A stretch of 64,000 nucleotides of DNA, taken from NCBI GenBank assembly GCA_964035545.1, contig OZ037773.1:10604251-10668250 (forward strand). Reading direction: 5' to 3'. This document shows, piece by piece, positions 41,505 to 52,614 of this stretch; the stretch's first letter is position 1, and each line of letters starts with the position of its first letter. This stretch comes from Bugula neritina (taxonomy: Eukaryota > Bryozoa > Gymnolaemata > Cheilostomatida > Bugulidae). A model generated the notes under the pieces. That model was not told the origin of the DNA, searched no databases, and saw nothing but the letters and a program-made list of their open reading frames with translations. The position numbers and the translations under genes are program-made.

Positions 41505-42260
41505 CACTGTATAGACTGAGAGTATATAACACTGTATAGACTGAGAGTATATAACACTGTATAGACTGAGAGTATATAACACTGTATAGACTGGGAATAT
41601 ATAACACTGTGTAGACTGAGAGTTTATAACACTGTATAGACTGAGAGTATATAACACTGTATAGACTGAGAGTATATAACACTGTATAGACTGAGAGTAT
41701 ATAACACTGTGTAGACTGAGAGTATAGACTGAGAGTATAGACTGAGAGTATAGACTGAGAGTATAGACTGAGAGTATATAACACTGTGTAGACTGAGAGT
41801 ATAGACTGAGAGTATATAACACTGTGTAGACTGAGAGTTTATAACACTGTGTAGACTGAGAGTATATAACACTGTATAGACTGAGAGTATATAACACTGT
41901 ATAGACTGAGAGTATATAACACTGTATAGACTGAGGGTATAGACTGAGAGTATATAACACTGTATAGACTGAGAGTATATAACACTGTATAGACTGAGAG
42001 TATATAACACTGTATAGACTGAGGGTATAGACTGAGAGTATATAACACTGTATAGACTGAGAGTATATAACACTGTATAGACTGAGAGTATATAACACTG
42101 TGTAGACTGAGAGTATATAACACTGTGTAGACTGAGAGTATATAACACTGTGTAGACTGAGAGTATATAACACTGTGTAGACTGAGAGTATATAACACTG
42201 TGTAGACTGAGGGTATAGACTGAGAGTATATAGACTGAGAGAGTATAGACTGAGAGTATA
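41505..42260. repeat. 25-bp minisatellite
   Basis: About 30 units of gtatataacactgtatagac plus tgaga, with 12-bp short units (gtatagactgag) interspersed. Confidence 0.95.
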
Positions 42261-42544
42261 GGCTAGAAGCGTAGAAGGCATAGACTGAGGATTTAGATAC
42301 ACAGGGTAGATATGCAGCTTAAAGGTGCAATAGGCGGTGGAGTTTATCCCACCACAATAAAGCTCTGGTTATACTGTATAACTCTGAATATAGACAAGGG
42401 AGGTAAATCCTGCTGATACGTCTGCATTAGAAGAGAGTGCGATATGTAAGGGGTGTGTAAGGGGTGTGGTGGGACTATTGAGATTACATAACCAACAACA
42501 TGGTAATTTCCTGTTTCCTGCTCGACACAAGAATACCATCAGAG

Positions 42545-42725
42545 AGCTAGGGCTAGCCCATGTTACCCGCACAGAGAGAGAGCTAGCCTATGTTACCAGC
42601 ACAGAGAGAGCTAGGGCTAGCCTGTGTTACCCGCACAGAGAGAGAGCTAGGGCTAGCCTGTGTTACCAGCACAGAGAGAGCTAGGGCTAGCCTGTGTTAG
42701 CAGCACAGAGAGAGAGCTAGAATAG
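42545..42725. repeat. ~31-bp minisatellite
   Basis: Six copies of a unit containing gagagctagggctagcctgt and gttacccgcacagaga; each carries the palindrome-like GCTAGGGCTAGC. Confidence 0.9.
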
Positions 42726-42801
42726 TTATCTGATTGAACGTCCATTAATCATGCATGAATGAAGAGACACAGTAGATTAGCAGATTATAAATTCATAAGA
42801 T

Positions 42802-42807
42802 TTTATT
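42802..42807 (-). terminator. Polyadenylation signal of PAF1
   Basis: TTTATT on the plus strand (AATAAA on the gene strand), about 385 nt past the PAF1 stop codon. Confidence 0.4.
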
Positions 42808-43191
42808 ATAATTAATAGAAGTATTTATGTACACTGTATGCTATAATATAATACATATGGGTGGGAGACGCTGTATATGGATGGCAGACAGAATATCAGG
42901 GAATATGTACATGAGCTGACACGCTGCCTCTTGATTGGCTGCTCTCAAGACAGGAAGGGCGTGGCACTGAAACCAAGTGGATTAACAGAACAAGAATGTG
43001 TAATAGACTAATTAGTAATATCAGTACACATAGTTGTCTCTTCCTCCAACATAATCTCACAGTTCAGTGTCAACCATCAGTCCATATTACAACTAGTTGT
43101 GTGAGTATATGCAGCTGTGGCAGCGGCTAGTGACAGCGGCTAGCGGCAGCGTAGAGGAGGCAGCATAGAGGAGGCAGCGTAGAGGAGGCAG

Positions 43192-46100
43192 CTAATCACT
43201 GTCACTACCAAATATCTCGGCTTCGTCATCACCACTTTTCTTTCCTCCATCATCCGACTTTTTATCATCTCCAGCCTCACTTTCAGATGACGAGTCGGAA
43301 GATGATCTGTTAACCATACACGCCCACAATATATATATACACGCCCACAATATATATATACACGCCCACAATATAATATATATACACGCCCACAATATAT
43401 ATACACGCCCACGATATATATATATATATATACACGCCCACAATATATACACACATGCCCATAATATATATTAGAAGTACTCAATAAATATTTTATCTAA
43501 ACTGATGGCTGATTGGAAGAGCCTGTATTTAAAGCCGACAGCTGATTGGCTAACTCACCCACTACTCTCATCGCTGTCACTGCTGCTACCCGAACCTGAT
43601 TTCTCTCCCTTCGTCTCAGCTTCATTCTCAGACGCAGAACCCTGAAATAATGGAGATAATATTATATAACATAACATAATATATAGAATAATAGAGATAA
43701 TATCTTATAACATAACATAATATATAGAATAATAGAGAGAATATTATATAACATAACATAATATATAGAATAATAGAGATAATATTATATAACATTACAT
43801 AATATATAGAACAATAGAGAGAATATTATATAACATAACATAATATATAGAATAATAGAGAGAATATTATATAACATAACATAATATATAGAATAATAGA
43901 GAGAATATTATATAACATAACATAATATATAGAATAATAGAGAGAATATAGTATAACATAACATAATATATAGAATAATAGAGATAATATTATATAACAT
44001 AACATAATATATAGAATAATGGAGATAATATCATATAACATAACATAATATATAGAATTATAGAGAGAATATTATATAACATAACATAATATATAGAATA
44101 ATGGAGAGAATATTATATAACATAACATAATATATAGAATAATGGAGAGAATATTATATAACATAACATAATATATAGAATAATAGAGAGAATATCATAT
44201 AACATAACATAATATATAGAATAATAGAGAGAATATTATATAACATAACATAATATATAGAATAATGGAGAGAATATTATAATATATATAATGTGACAGA
44301 AGGTAGGAAATGGTGGGCAACAAGAGAGACAACTCCCAAGTTAACATATACTCAGTATATTAAGATTATATATAAAATATTATCATCAAACACACCGGTG
44401 ACCACAAATATGCCAGTGTCTAAAATTGACCCAGACGGCAGTGATTTATGGACAGACTGTTGTCTGTAGAATGTGAGTGAGAGCCTTGACAGGTAGTGGC
44501 AGGTGTCCTGAAGACAGGTGCCCTGAAGACAGGTGCCCTAAAGACAGGTGCTTTCATCAATACACTATACTGGAGATATTGAAATCAACTCAAGCTAGTA
44601 GTGGCTAAGTATCTATGTGGAACTTGCTATATTACTAGCATACCAATACTATATATTACTTGCATACCAATACTATATATTACTAGCATACCAATACTAT
44701 ATATTACTAGCATACCAATACTATATATTACTAGCATACCAATACTATATATTACCAGCATACCAATACTATATATTACTAGCATACCAATACTATATAT
44801 TACTAGCACACCAATACTATATATTACCAGCATACCAATACTATATATTACCAGCATACCAATACTATATATTACCAGCATACCAATACTATATATTACT
44901 AGCATACCAATACTATATATTACTAGCATACCAATACTATATATTACTAGCATACCAATACTATATATTACCAGCATACCAATACTATATATTACTAGCA
45001 TACCAATACTATATATTACTAGCATACCAATACTATATATTACTAGCATACCAATACTATATATTACTAGCATACCAATACTATATATTACCAGCATACC
45101 AATACTATATATTGCCAGCATACCAATACTATATATTACTAGCATACCAATACTCTATATTACCAGCATACCAATACTATATATTACTAGCATACCAATA
45201 CTATATATTACCAGCATACCAATACTATATATTACTAGCATACCAATACTATATATTACTAGCATACCAATACTATATATTACCAGCATACCAATACTAT
45301 ATATTACTAGCATACCAATACTATATATTACTAGCATACCAATACTATATATTACCAGCATACCAATACTATATATTACTAGCATACCAATACTATATAT
45401 TACCAGCATACCAATACTATATATTACTAGCATACCAATACTATATATTACTAGCATACCAATACTATATATTACCAGCATACCAATACTATATATTACT
45501 AGCATACCAATACTATATATTACCAGCATACCAATACTATATATTACTAGCATACCAATACTATATATTACTAGCATACCAATACTATATATTACCAGCA
45601 TACCAATACTATATATTACTAGCATACCAATACTATATATTACTAGCATACCAATACTATATATTACCAGCATACCAATACTATATATTACTAGCATACC
45701 AATACTATATATTACCAGCATACCAATACTATATATTACTAGCATACCAATACTATATATTACTAGCATACCAATACTATATATTACCAGCATACCAATA
45801 CTATATATTACTAGCATACCAATACTATATATTACCAGCATACCAATACTATATATTACTAGCATACCAATACTATATATTGCTAGCATACCAATACTAT
45901 ATATTACTAGCATACCAATACTATATATTACTAGCATACCAATACTATATATTGCTAGCATACCAATACTATATATTACTAGCATACCAATACTATATAT
46001 TACCAGCATACCAATACTATATATTACTAGCATACCAATACTATATATTACTAGCATACCAATACTATATATTACTAGCATACCAATACTATATATTACT

Positions 46101-49100
46101 AGCATACCAATACTATATATTGCTAGCATACCAATACTATATATTGCTAGCATACCAATACTATATATTACTAGCATACCAATACTATATATTACTAGCA
46201 TACCAATACTATATATTGCTAGCATACCAATACTATATATTACTAGCATACCAATACTATATATGTAATAGAGTACAAGTAGGGACAGAGACTAGATCAT
46301 AATATGAAGAGGGTTTGTGGGCGGATCAATTTATTTTTAGCCACAACAAAGGATTTGGTTCGAAGTTTATTACTTCTTCTAATAATCTTTGAATATATTA
46401 TATCCAGCCACTACACTGAGTATCCAGTCACTACACTGAGTACCCAGTCACAACACAATGTATACAGTATACTATACAACACAATGTATACAGTATACTA
46501 TACAATACAACACAATGTATACAGTATACTATACAACACAATGTATACAGTATACTATACAACACAATGTATACAGTATACTATACAACACAATGTATAC
46601 AGTATACTATACAATACAATGTATACAGTATACTATACAATACAATGTATACAATGTATACTATACAATACAATGTATACAGTATACTATACAATACAAC
46701 ACAATGTATATAGTATACTATACAACACAATGTATACAGTATACTATACAACACAATGTATACAGTATACTATACAATACAATGTATACAGTATACTATA
46801 CAATACAATGTATACAATGTATACTATACAATACAATGTATACAGTATACTATACAATACAATGTATACAATGTATACAGTACACTATACAATACTAGTA
46901 TACTATACAACACAATACTAGTATACTATACAACACAACACAATGTACACAGTATACTATACAATGTACACTATACAAGAGCTGACCTGTTCACTCTGAG
47001 CCGCTGACTCTATGACACCCTCCTCCTCCTCGTCTTCGTCAGCCAGTGGTTCCAGGAGTGTGAGTCGTCTGTCCATTTCCCCTTCTTCCAGGGAGTTCAT
47101 AGGTCGATGTCGGACCACCAGCCTGGTCTTGGGGGCCGGGCCACCTCCTAGATGTATAGATATACATACGTATACTGTGTACTATGTACTTACACTGTGT
47201 ACTATGTACTTACACTGTGTACTATATACTTACACTGTGTACTATATATACTTACACTGTGTACTAGATACTTACACTGTGTACTATATACTTACACTGT
47301 GTACTATATATACTTACACTGTGTACTATATATACTTACACTGTGTACTAGGTACTTACACTGTGTACTATATATACTTACACTGTGTACTATATACTTA
47401 CACTGTGTACTATATATACTTACACTGTGTACTATATATACTTACACTGTGTACTATATACTTACACTGTGTACTATATATACTTACACTGTGTACTATA
47501 TATACTTACACTGTGTACTATATATACTTACACTGTGTACTAGGTACTTACACTGTGTACTATATATACTTACACTGTGTACTATATACTTACACTGTGT
47601 ACTATATATACTTACACTGTGTACTATATATACTTACACTGTGTACTATATACTTACACTGTGTACTATATATACTTACACTGTGTACTATATACTTACA
47701 CTGTGTACTATATATACTTACACTGTGTACTATATATACTTACACTGTGTACTATATACTTACACTGTGTACTATATATACTTACACTGTGCACTATATG
47801 TACTTACACTGTGCACTATATGTACTTACACTGTGTACTATATATACTTACACTGTGTACTATATATACTTACACTGTGTACTATATATACTTACACTGT
47901 ATACTATGTACTTACACTGTGTACTATATACTTACACTGTGTACTATATACTTACACTGTGTACTATATACTTACACTGTGTACTATATATACTTACACT
48001 GTGTACTATATACTTATACCGTAGACCGAGAACTTAACAGAGCAGGAAATACACTGAGAAACTAACCTGTTTTGCGTCTCTTAGTGAGCCGAACTCGCGT
48101 CTCCAACTCGTTGTAATAATACTGCCCACTCCTCTCTAAGAAGAAGTACATTTCCTCGTATCCTTTGGTGGCTTTGTTCTTGACGTTCCATGTGTACTCT
48201 CTACTTAGCATGTGGTCATATGGTTCATCTGGTTGGTATATCACCTCTGTGTACAGTATATTATATATATATATCACTTCTGTATACAGTATATTATTAT
48301 ATATATCACTTCTGTATACAGTATATTATTATGCAGTATATTACTATATATTATATTACTATATATAAACACAGGTAACCATGGAAACACACCGCTCTGT
48401 TTATCTCCCTCCCTTTTGGTCATTGTCTCCTCCGTAGGTAGAAAGTAGGCTACAAACTGCTCTCCACTTTCATCTTTCATGCCTGAAATACCATCTCTAT
48501 ATTATAGTGTGCTACATACATCTAGATGTCAAATATCGACCTCCATCGACCTGAGCTGGTCAGTCTGTAGAGCTCGAACTCAGATTGATCTCAAGGCAAT
48601 AAGACTATGGAAAGACGAAAGAACGATCTGAGAAGTAGAAAAAGACTGTTTGCTAAAATGTTGTCTGCTAATAAAAATGATATCTTATTGTTAATTACCG
48701 AGTAAAGTACTTAATATTTACAAGAGCCACATTTTCAGATCCCAAAAAAGTTGACTTTCATTACTATGATGAAGAAAACTCAATTATATAAAACAATAGA
48801 CTGTAGAAGGTACACAAAATGGGAGCATTTAAATTTAAATGACAAGTAAAACTTACTTTCATTAGTTATTTGCTGCATAATTTCAAGCCTAACAATCCTG
48901 TAAACTTATGAATAATCTGCAAGGCAGCTATTAATCTTATATAAGCTGTAAACTTAAAAAATTAAAATTAATTAACTTAAATTGGCCAAATTACTTCACA
49001 CTAAGAGCTTTGCTGCGTATAGTTCATAGCTGGCGTCAATTTTTAGACTACAACAATCTTGGTTTTAAACGGCAGTAGCTTTAATCAATCGAATGGGTGA

Positions 49101-50420
49101 GCAAATTATACTATCAAAGTACTCTTCACTTAAGAGGAGGTAACTCCTCAAGATCTATCAATCTGAGAGATGTGCTTAGATCTATCTCAGCGAGATTGGC
49201 TAATGGAAAGCCGGTGATAGTGTGCTGGACATTGTTATAAAATGTGCTAGACATTGCTATAGAATGTGCTAGACATTGCTATAGAGTGTGTTATACATTG
49301 CTATAAAATGTGCTAGACATTGCTATAGAGTGTGTTATACATTGCTATAGAGTGTGCTATACATTGCTATAGACTGACCTCTTATCATAGCCTGTGACAT
49401 TTCTTTAGCAGAAGAGTTGGGCTTGGGGGCCGGATCAGAGTCAAACATAACCTGAAACATTCATACTAAATATATGTGTATACTTATAATATAATATATA
49501 TAATATAATATATATATAATATAGATAATATAATATATATATAATATAAATAATATAATATATACACATATAAGACAATATAGACCATATAATATACAAG
49601 ATAATATACACGAGACAAACCTGAGCAAAAGGAAATTTCCACATTCTAAAGTCGGGGTAAATACTGCAGAAGTTATTAGCAGTAACTCCAGCTTTACTAT
49701 AGTGTTTGGAGGGCAAATGTTGAACATTCTGGAAGGTCTTCTCTATTGTTCTCAGCTGACTCTCTCTGTCTTTGTACAGCTCGTCAGGGTTGAACATCTT
49801 CTTGATGTTGAAACCAACTTTAGCCTCCATTTTCTCTGATTTGAACTGCGTGCGGTAATACTCTGAGGCTATATATTCAGTTTTCCTGCGTGTGAGACAC
49901 ACCAACTATTAGTTAGTACAGGTATATCGTGTTATTAGTGAGCATGTATACACTGTGTGAGAGCAAACAGTGTAGATTACACACAGACTGACTGACGCAC
50001 AGACTGACTGACTGTGATGTAAAGTGAAACTAACCTCAGCCATGACACAGGCTTATTGTGGTGCCGAGATCTCTTGGAGTCTGTGGTCGTCGAAGTTTCC
50101 TCCTCAATCAGTCGCTCATCTTCCACATGCATGGGCACTGAAGGATCAATGGCGTAGGCGTCAGGATTAATCAGGTCTATTGTCACACCCAAGTCATGCT
50201 CTGTTAGCAAATCATACTTGAAGTTGCTCTCCAGCGACGTCTGGTTGTACTGGACAAACCGGTTCGCCTCAAACGGATAGGATATGAATTTGGGGTCAAA
50301 GGGAATGTCTGGAAGAGTGTTAGCATACTTGACCTTACAGAGCAGCTGCTTCTGCTTCTCCACTGGCTTCCCTCGCCGATCTCGGCTAGAGCGAGCCTGC
50401 TGCTGGACAGTGGGCGGCAT
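43192..50420 (-). CDS. PAF1: PAF1, RNA polymerase II-associated factor 1
   Basis: Core subunit of the PAF1 elongation complex, which travels with RNA polymerase II and promotes histone H2B ubiquitination and H3 methylation. Exons: 50035-50420, 49621-49885, 49379-49451, 48393-48482, 48067-48246, 46987-47147, 43559-43641 and 43192-43306; 1353 nt, 450 residues (human 531). Diagnostic stretches: [78 protein letters not shown] and [16 protein letters not shown]. The C-terminus is acidic and serine-rich, ending EIFGSDSD as in other PAF1 proteins; it is shorter than in human. The start is ATG at 50420. About 3.3 kb of satellite fills the intron before the penultimate exon. Head-to-head with ESF1, now separated by a retrotransposon. 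Confidence 0.96.
43312..43455 (-). repeat. CGCCCACAATATA satellite in the last PAF1 intron
   Basis: Six to seven copies of cacgcccacaatatatata next to the final-exon acceptor GTTAACAG. Confidence 0.9.
43645..44285 (-). repeat. 41-bp satellite in PAF1 intron 6
   Basis: About 16 copies of a 41-bp unit containing gaataatagagagaatatta, abutting the acceptor of exon 43559-43641. Confidence 0.95.
44634..46265 (-). repeat. 24-bp satellite, about 68 copies
   Basis: The longest homogeneous array in the window: a 24-bp unit, tattactagcataccaata plus ctata, with single-base TACT/TACC/TGCT variants whose order suggests repeated expansion of a 72-bp triplet (45100-45880). Long open frames across it on both strands are artefacts of the 8-codon unit. 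Confidence 0.97.
46440..46985 (-). repeat. GTATAC palindrome satellite
   Basis: Units of caatgtatacagtatactat with ACAAC/ACAATAC spacers. GTATAC and AGTATACT palindromes recur every 25-30 bp. The array ends at the donor of PAF1 exon 46987-47147. Confidence 0.92.
47160..48015 (-). repeat. 20/22-bp satellite in PAF1 intron 5 with consensus donors
   Basis: About 40 copies of tacttacactgtgtactata. On the gene strand each holds CACAGTGTAAGTATA, a perfect GTAAGT 5' splice-site word. Confidence 0.95.
48247..48365 (-). repeat. Acceptor copies before PAF1 exon 5
   Basis: The true junction CTGTACACAG|AGGTGATATA is preceded by at least two copies reading CTGTATACAG|AAGTGATATA. Confidence 0.8.
48483..49378 (-). 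other. PAF1 intron 3
   Basis: Unique AT-rich DNA to about 49200, then a 22-23-bp satellite (gctagacattgctatagagt) at 49225-49375 ending at the donor of exon 49379-49451. Confidence 0.7.
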
Positions 50421-51041
50421 CCTTAACTAGTCCCACGTCTGCAACAGCAAAAAGCAACTCAATAAGCGAATACAACATTCAAGTAGCAACAAAATTGAAA
50501 ATAACTATATAGATAAATTATACCAATAATTAGATAATAGGGCAATAAGTATAGTAATAGTGAGACTTTCAAACTAGTATCACTTTATTGCTACTTATTG
50601 ACATATCAGTTTCATAACTGTGATTTCTTAGATCACGAAAAATATTAAATGTATAAAAATAAATACAAAGTATACTGACTCTGATAATTCAACTTTTATG
50701 CATTAATCATTTATCGAATGCACTTTGACTTTAACTTTAAGTTTACTATTACTATTAGTATTAACATTAGACTTGGTATCAGTATCACTATCAGTAAGTA
50801 GTAACACTAACTGTAATAATATTAAATTTAATATCATAATATCATTAATAATAAATAATTACAACCAATTACTGAATTAGTATTACAATAATAATGTTTC
50901 ATGTTATATTTATTTTTAATAATTTATCAAATTCAATATGAATATTAGAACAAGAAAATTACTTGTAATTTTATATTAATATTATTTATTATAATTACTA
51001 GACCTACTTAGTTTTATTTTGTTTAGTGAGTTATTAAAACA
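50421..51041. other. 5' flank of PAF1 up to the retrotransposon
   Basis: AT-rich DNA with TTTAACTTTAAG and AATATTA words and no exon. It is the left part of the former PAF1-ESF1 intergenic region. Confidence 0.5.
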
Positions 51042-51045
51042 ATAT

Positions 51046-51555
51046 TGTAGTAAACTGTGGGTTATGAATGCAACTAGTGCTTGAACATACTCTTTGCGTT
51101 AGAGAGAATAAGCCAAGTATTTGAATACGAATGAAAGATAAACTTTATTTGCATCAGATACAGCTTATGTGGTCCTACTACCAGCGAGCTCCAGTAGTAG
51201 TCTGAACTACACTGGAACTCGCTGGCTTTTATATACAAGCGAGACAAAGACATTCCTTTGTTGCCGAGATCGGGGTTCCGAAATGCCGATCTCAGCAACA
51301 AAGGACACACACAAAAGAAAGCAACATTAGTAAAAGAAAAGCACTATTAGTAAAAGAGATATTACATAACTTCAGAATGCGTATTTCAGTAAAATTACAT
51401 TATGCTGAAAGCTTAACAGTAATCACCATACTTAGGCATTAGCAAGCTAGGTTACTTAACTATAATTACAGCATTAAGAACTATACGCAACAGTATTTAT
51501 AGTATACTGATGCACGCAGTTATTTCAGAACAATAGAGGATGAGAATCCATTACA
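51046..51555 (-). repeat. 3' LTR (510 bp)
   Basis: Reads TGTAATGG at its 5' end on the element strand and ends TTTACTACA. It holds a TATA-like TATATAAAA (51227-51235) and an AATAAA signal (51144-51149), plus a hairpin formed by CCAGCGAG and CTCGCTGG between them. Confidence 0.96.
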
Positions 51556-51567
51556 TTCTCCCCCCAT
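51556..51567 (-). other. Polypurine tract
   Basis: On the element strand ATGGGGGGAGAA abuts the 3' LTR. This is the expected primer for plus-strand DNA synthesis. Confidence 0.85.
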
Positions 51568-51786
51568 CGAAAAGCATCCCCTTTTCGATAACAGAACAAT
51601 GATTTCACACAAAACAAAACAAACAAAAAAACAAAAAAAATAAAACACAAAAGTAGAAAAATATGCGATTAACAGAAAGTATTATGATTAGTCACACGTA
51701 TCACAATAATATAAACGATAGTAGTACCCGTAATACGTATACAGTCCGGGTGGCCAATGCTGGCGGCTCCCAATTGTCCGGTTCAG

Positions 51787-52614
51787 TTATTTGAGGTGGT
51801 GCACCAGGCTTTCTATCCCTTCTGTACAACGGTCAAGGGTACCGGACCAGGCCTCGATTGCGCTATCCAGGACGCACTCCCGGTAAGGAAGTGCCATACT
51901 CTGCCCGTGACGGGGCAATTGTGGGTGGGTTGGCTGAGTCTGTTCTTCTATCTGGCTGCCTGGTGCTCCAGATATCCAATACTGGCGGGCGACCAGGGCC
52001 CGAGGCATTGCCAGTATTGGAGAGTCCTCCTCGTCTCTGCCTGCGAGGTGGTCGCCGTATAGAGTGCCCTGCTCCTCCCCAGCTGTGAGCTGGAGCTCAA
52101 CCGGTTCGAGGTCAGGGCCACTAACGCTGGCGGAACACACCTCGGAAGAGGGGGTGTCGTCCTGCTGGCTGCGGGGAGCCGGAACAGGAGCTGGTGGAGG
52201 AGGGGAGTCGGATCGACTGGCCTCCTCGGTATTTTTACACTCCTCTGTTTGGGTATCTGGCGAGGTAATTCCCATGGCTGATGCTAGTGTCTGAATAACA
52301 GTGTTTAAATTATACTTAGGGGTATCAGGATTAGAGTTCAACTTAAGCTGTAACTCACGTGCTAGCTGTGTGAAATCTTCTTCTTGGTGGAATTCTCCGG
52401 GGTGATGGAGGGAATTTCCAGCCAAGATGGGGTGGTCGTCTGCACTGGATGGGTTGTCCTCATGGGGGGGCCACTCCAGGTGCCCTACAGCATAGTCTGC
52501 CAGATACCTGGGGGGTCTTCTTGACCGCTGGCTCCTCTCAATTGGAACAGGCACCGGTGGTGTTGGTGGCTCCTGGGCTACCCTAGTAGGGGGGTCCCCG
52601 CCTTCACCCAACAC
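51787..52614 (-). CDS. Third ORF of the retrotransposon, unknown function
   Basis: An open frame of 275 codons counted from a GTG at 52614. It lies in the -1 frame relative to pol and overlaps its end by about 12 codons or more; the frame stays open upstream of 52614 without an ATG. The start is proline- and arginine-rich (PPTPPVPVPIERS, SRRPPRYLADYAV). RRPPRYLADY resembles the tails of many gypsy Pol proteins. The centre has a possible helical segment (FTQLARELQLKL), then acidic and proline-rich stretches. There is no Zn knuckle, transmembrane helix or known domain. It may be a Pol extension reached by frameshifting or an accessory protein. Translation is unproven. Confidence 0.55.
   Translation of the reverse strand: MLGEGGDPPTRVAQEPPTPPVPVPIERSQRSRRPPRYLADYAVGHLEWPPHEDNPSSADDHPILAGNSLHHPGEFHQEEDFTQLARELQLKLNSNPDTPKYNLNTVIQTLASAMGITSPDTQTEECKNTEEASRSDSPPPPAPVPAPRSQQDDTPSSEVCSASVSGPDLEPVELQLTAGEEQGTLYGDHLAGRDEEDSPILAMPRALVARQYWISGAPGSQIEEQTQPTHPQLPRHGQSMALPYRECVLDSAIEAWSGTLDRCTEGIESLVHHLK

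Larger units (their letters stand above)
41129..43191. other. Spacer between Reeler and PAF1
   Basis: Contains the 25-bp satellite at 41505-42260 and a ~31-bp satellite at 42545-42725. The right part is the presumed PAF1 3' UTR. A small GGCAGCGTAGAGGA tandem lies next to the PAF1 stop codon. No other gene recognised. Confidence 0.55.

Noticed and set aside
44601-46302. Open frames of more than 550 codons on the plus strand and 364 on the minus
   Set aside because: They translate the 24-bp satellite (8-codon unit without stops) and lie inside a PAF1 intron. No start context or homology.
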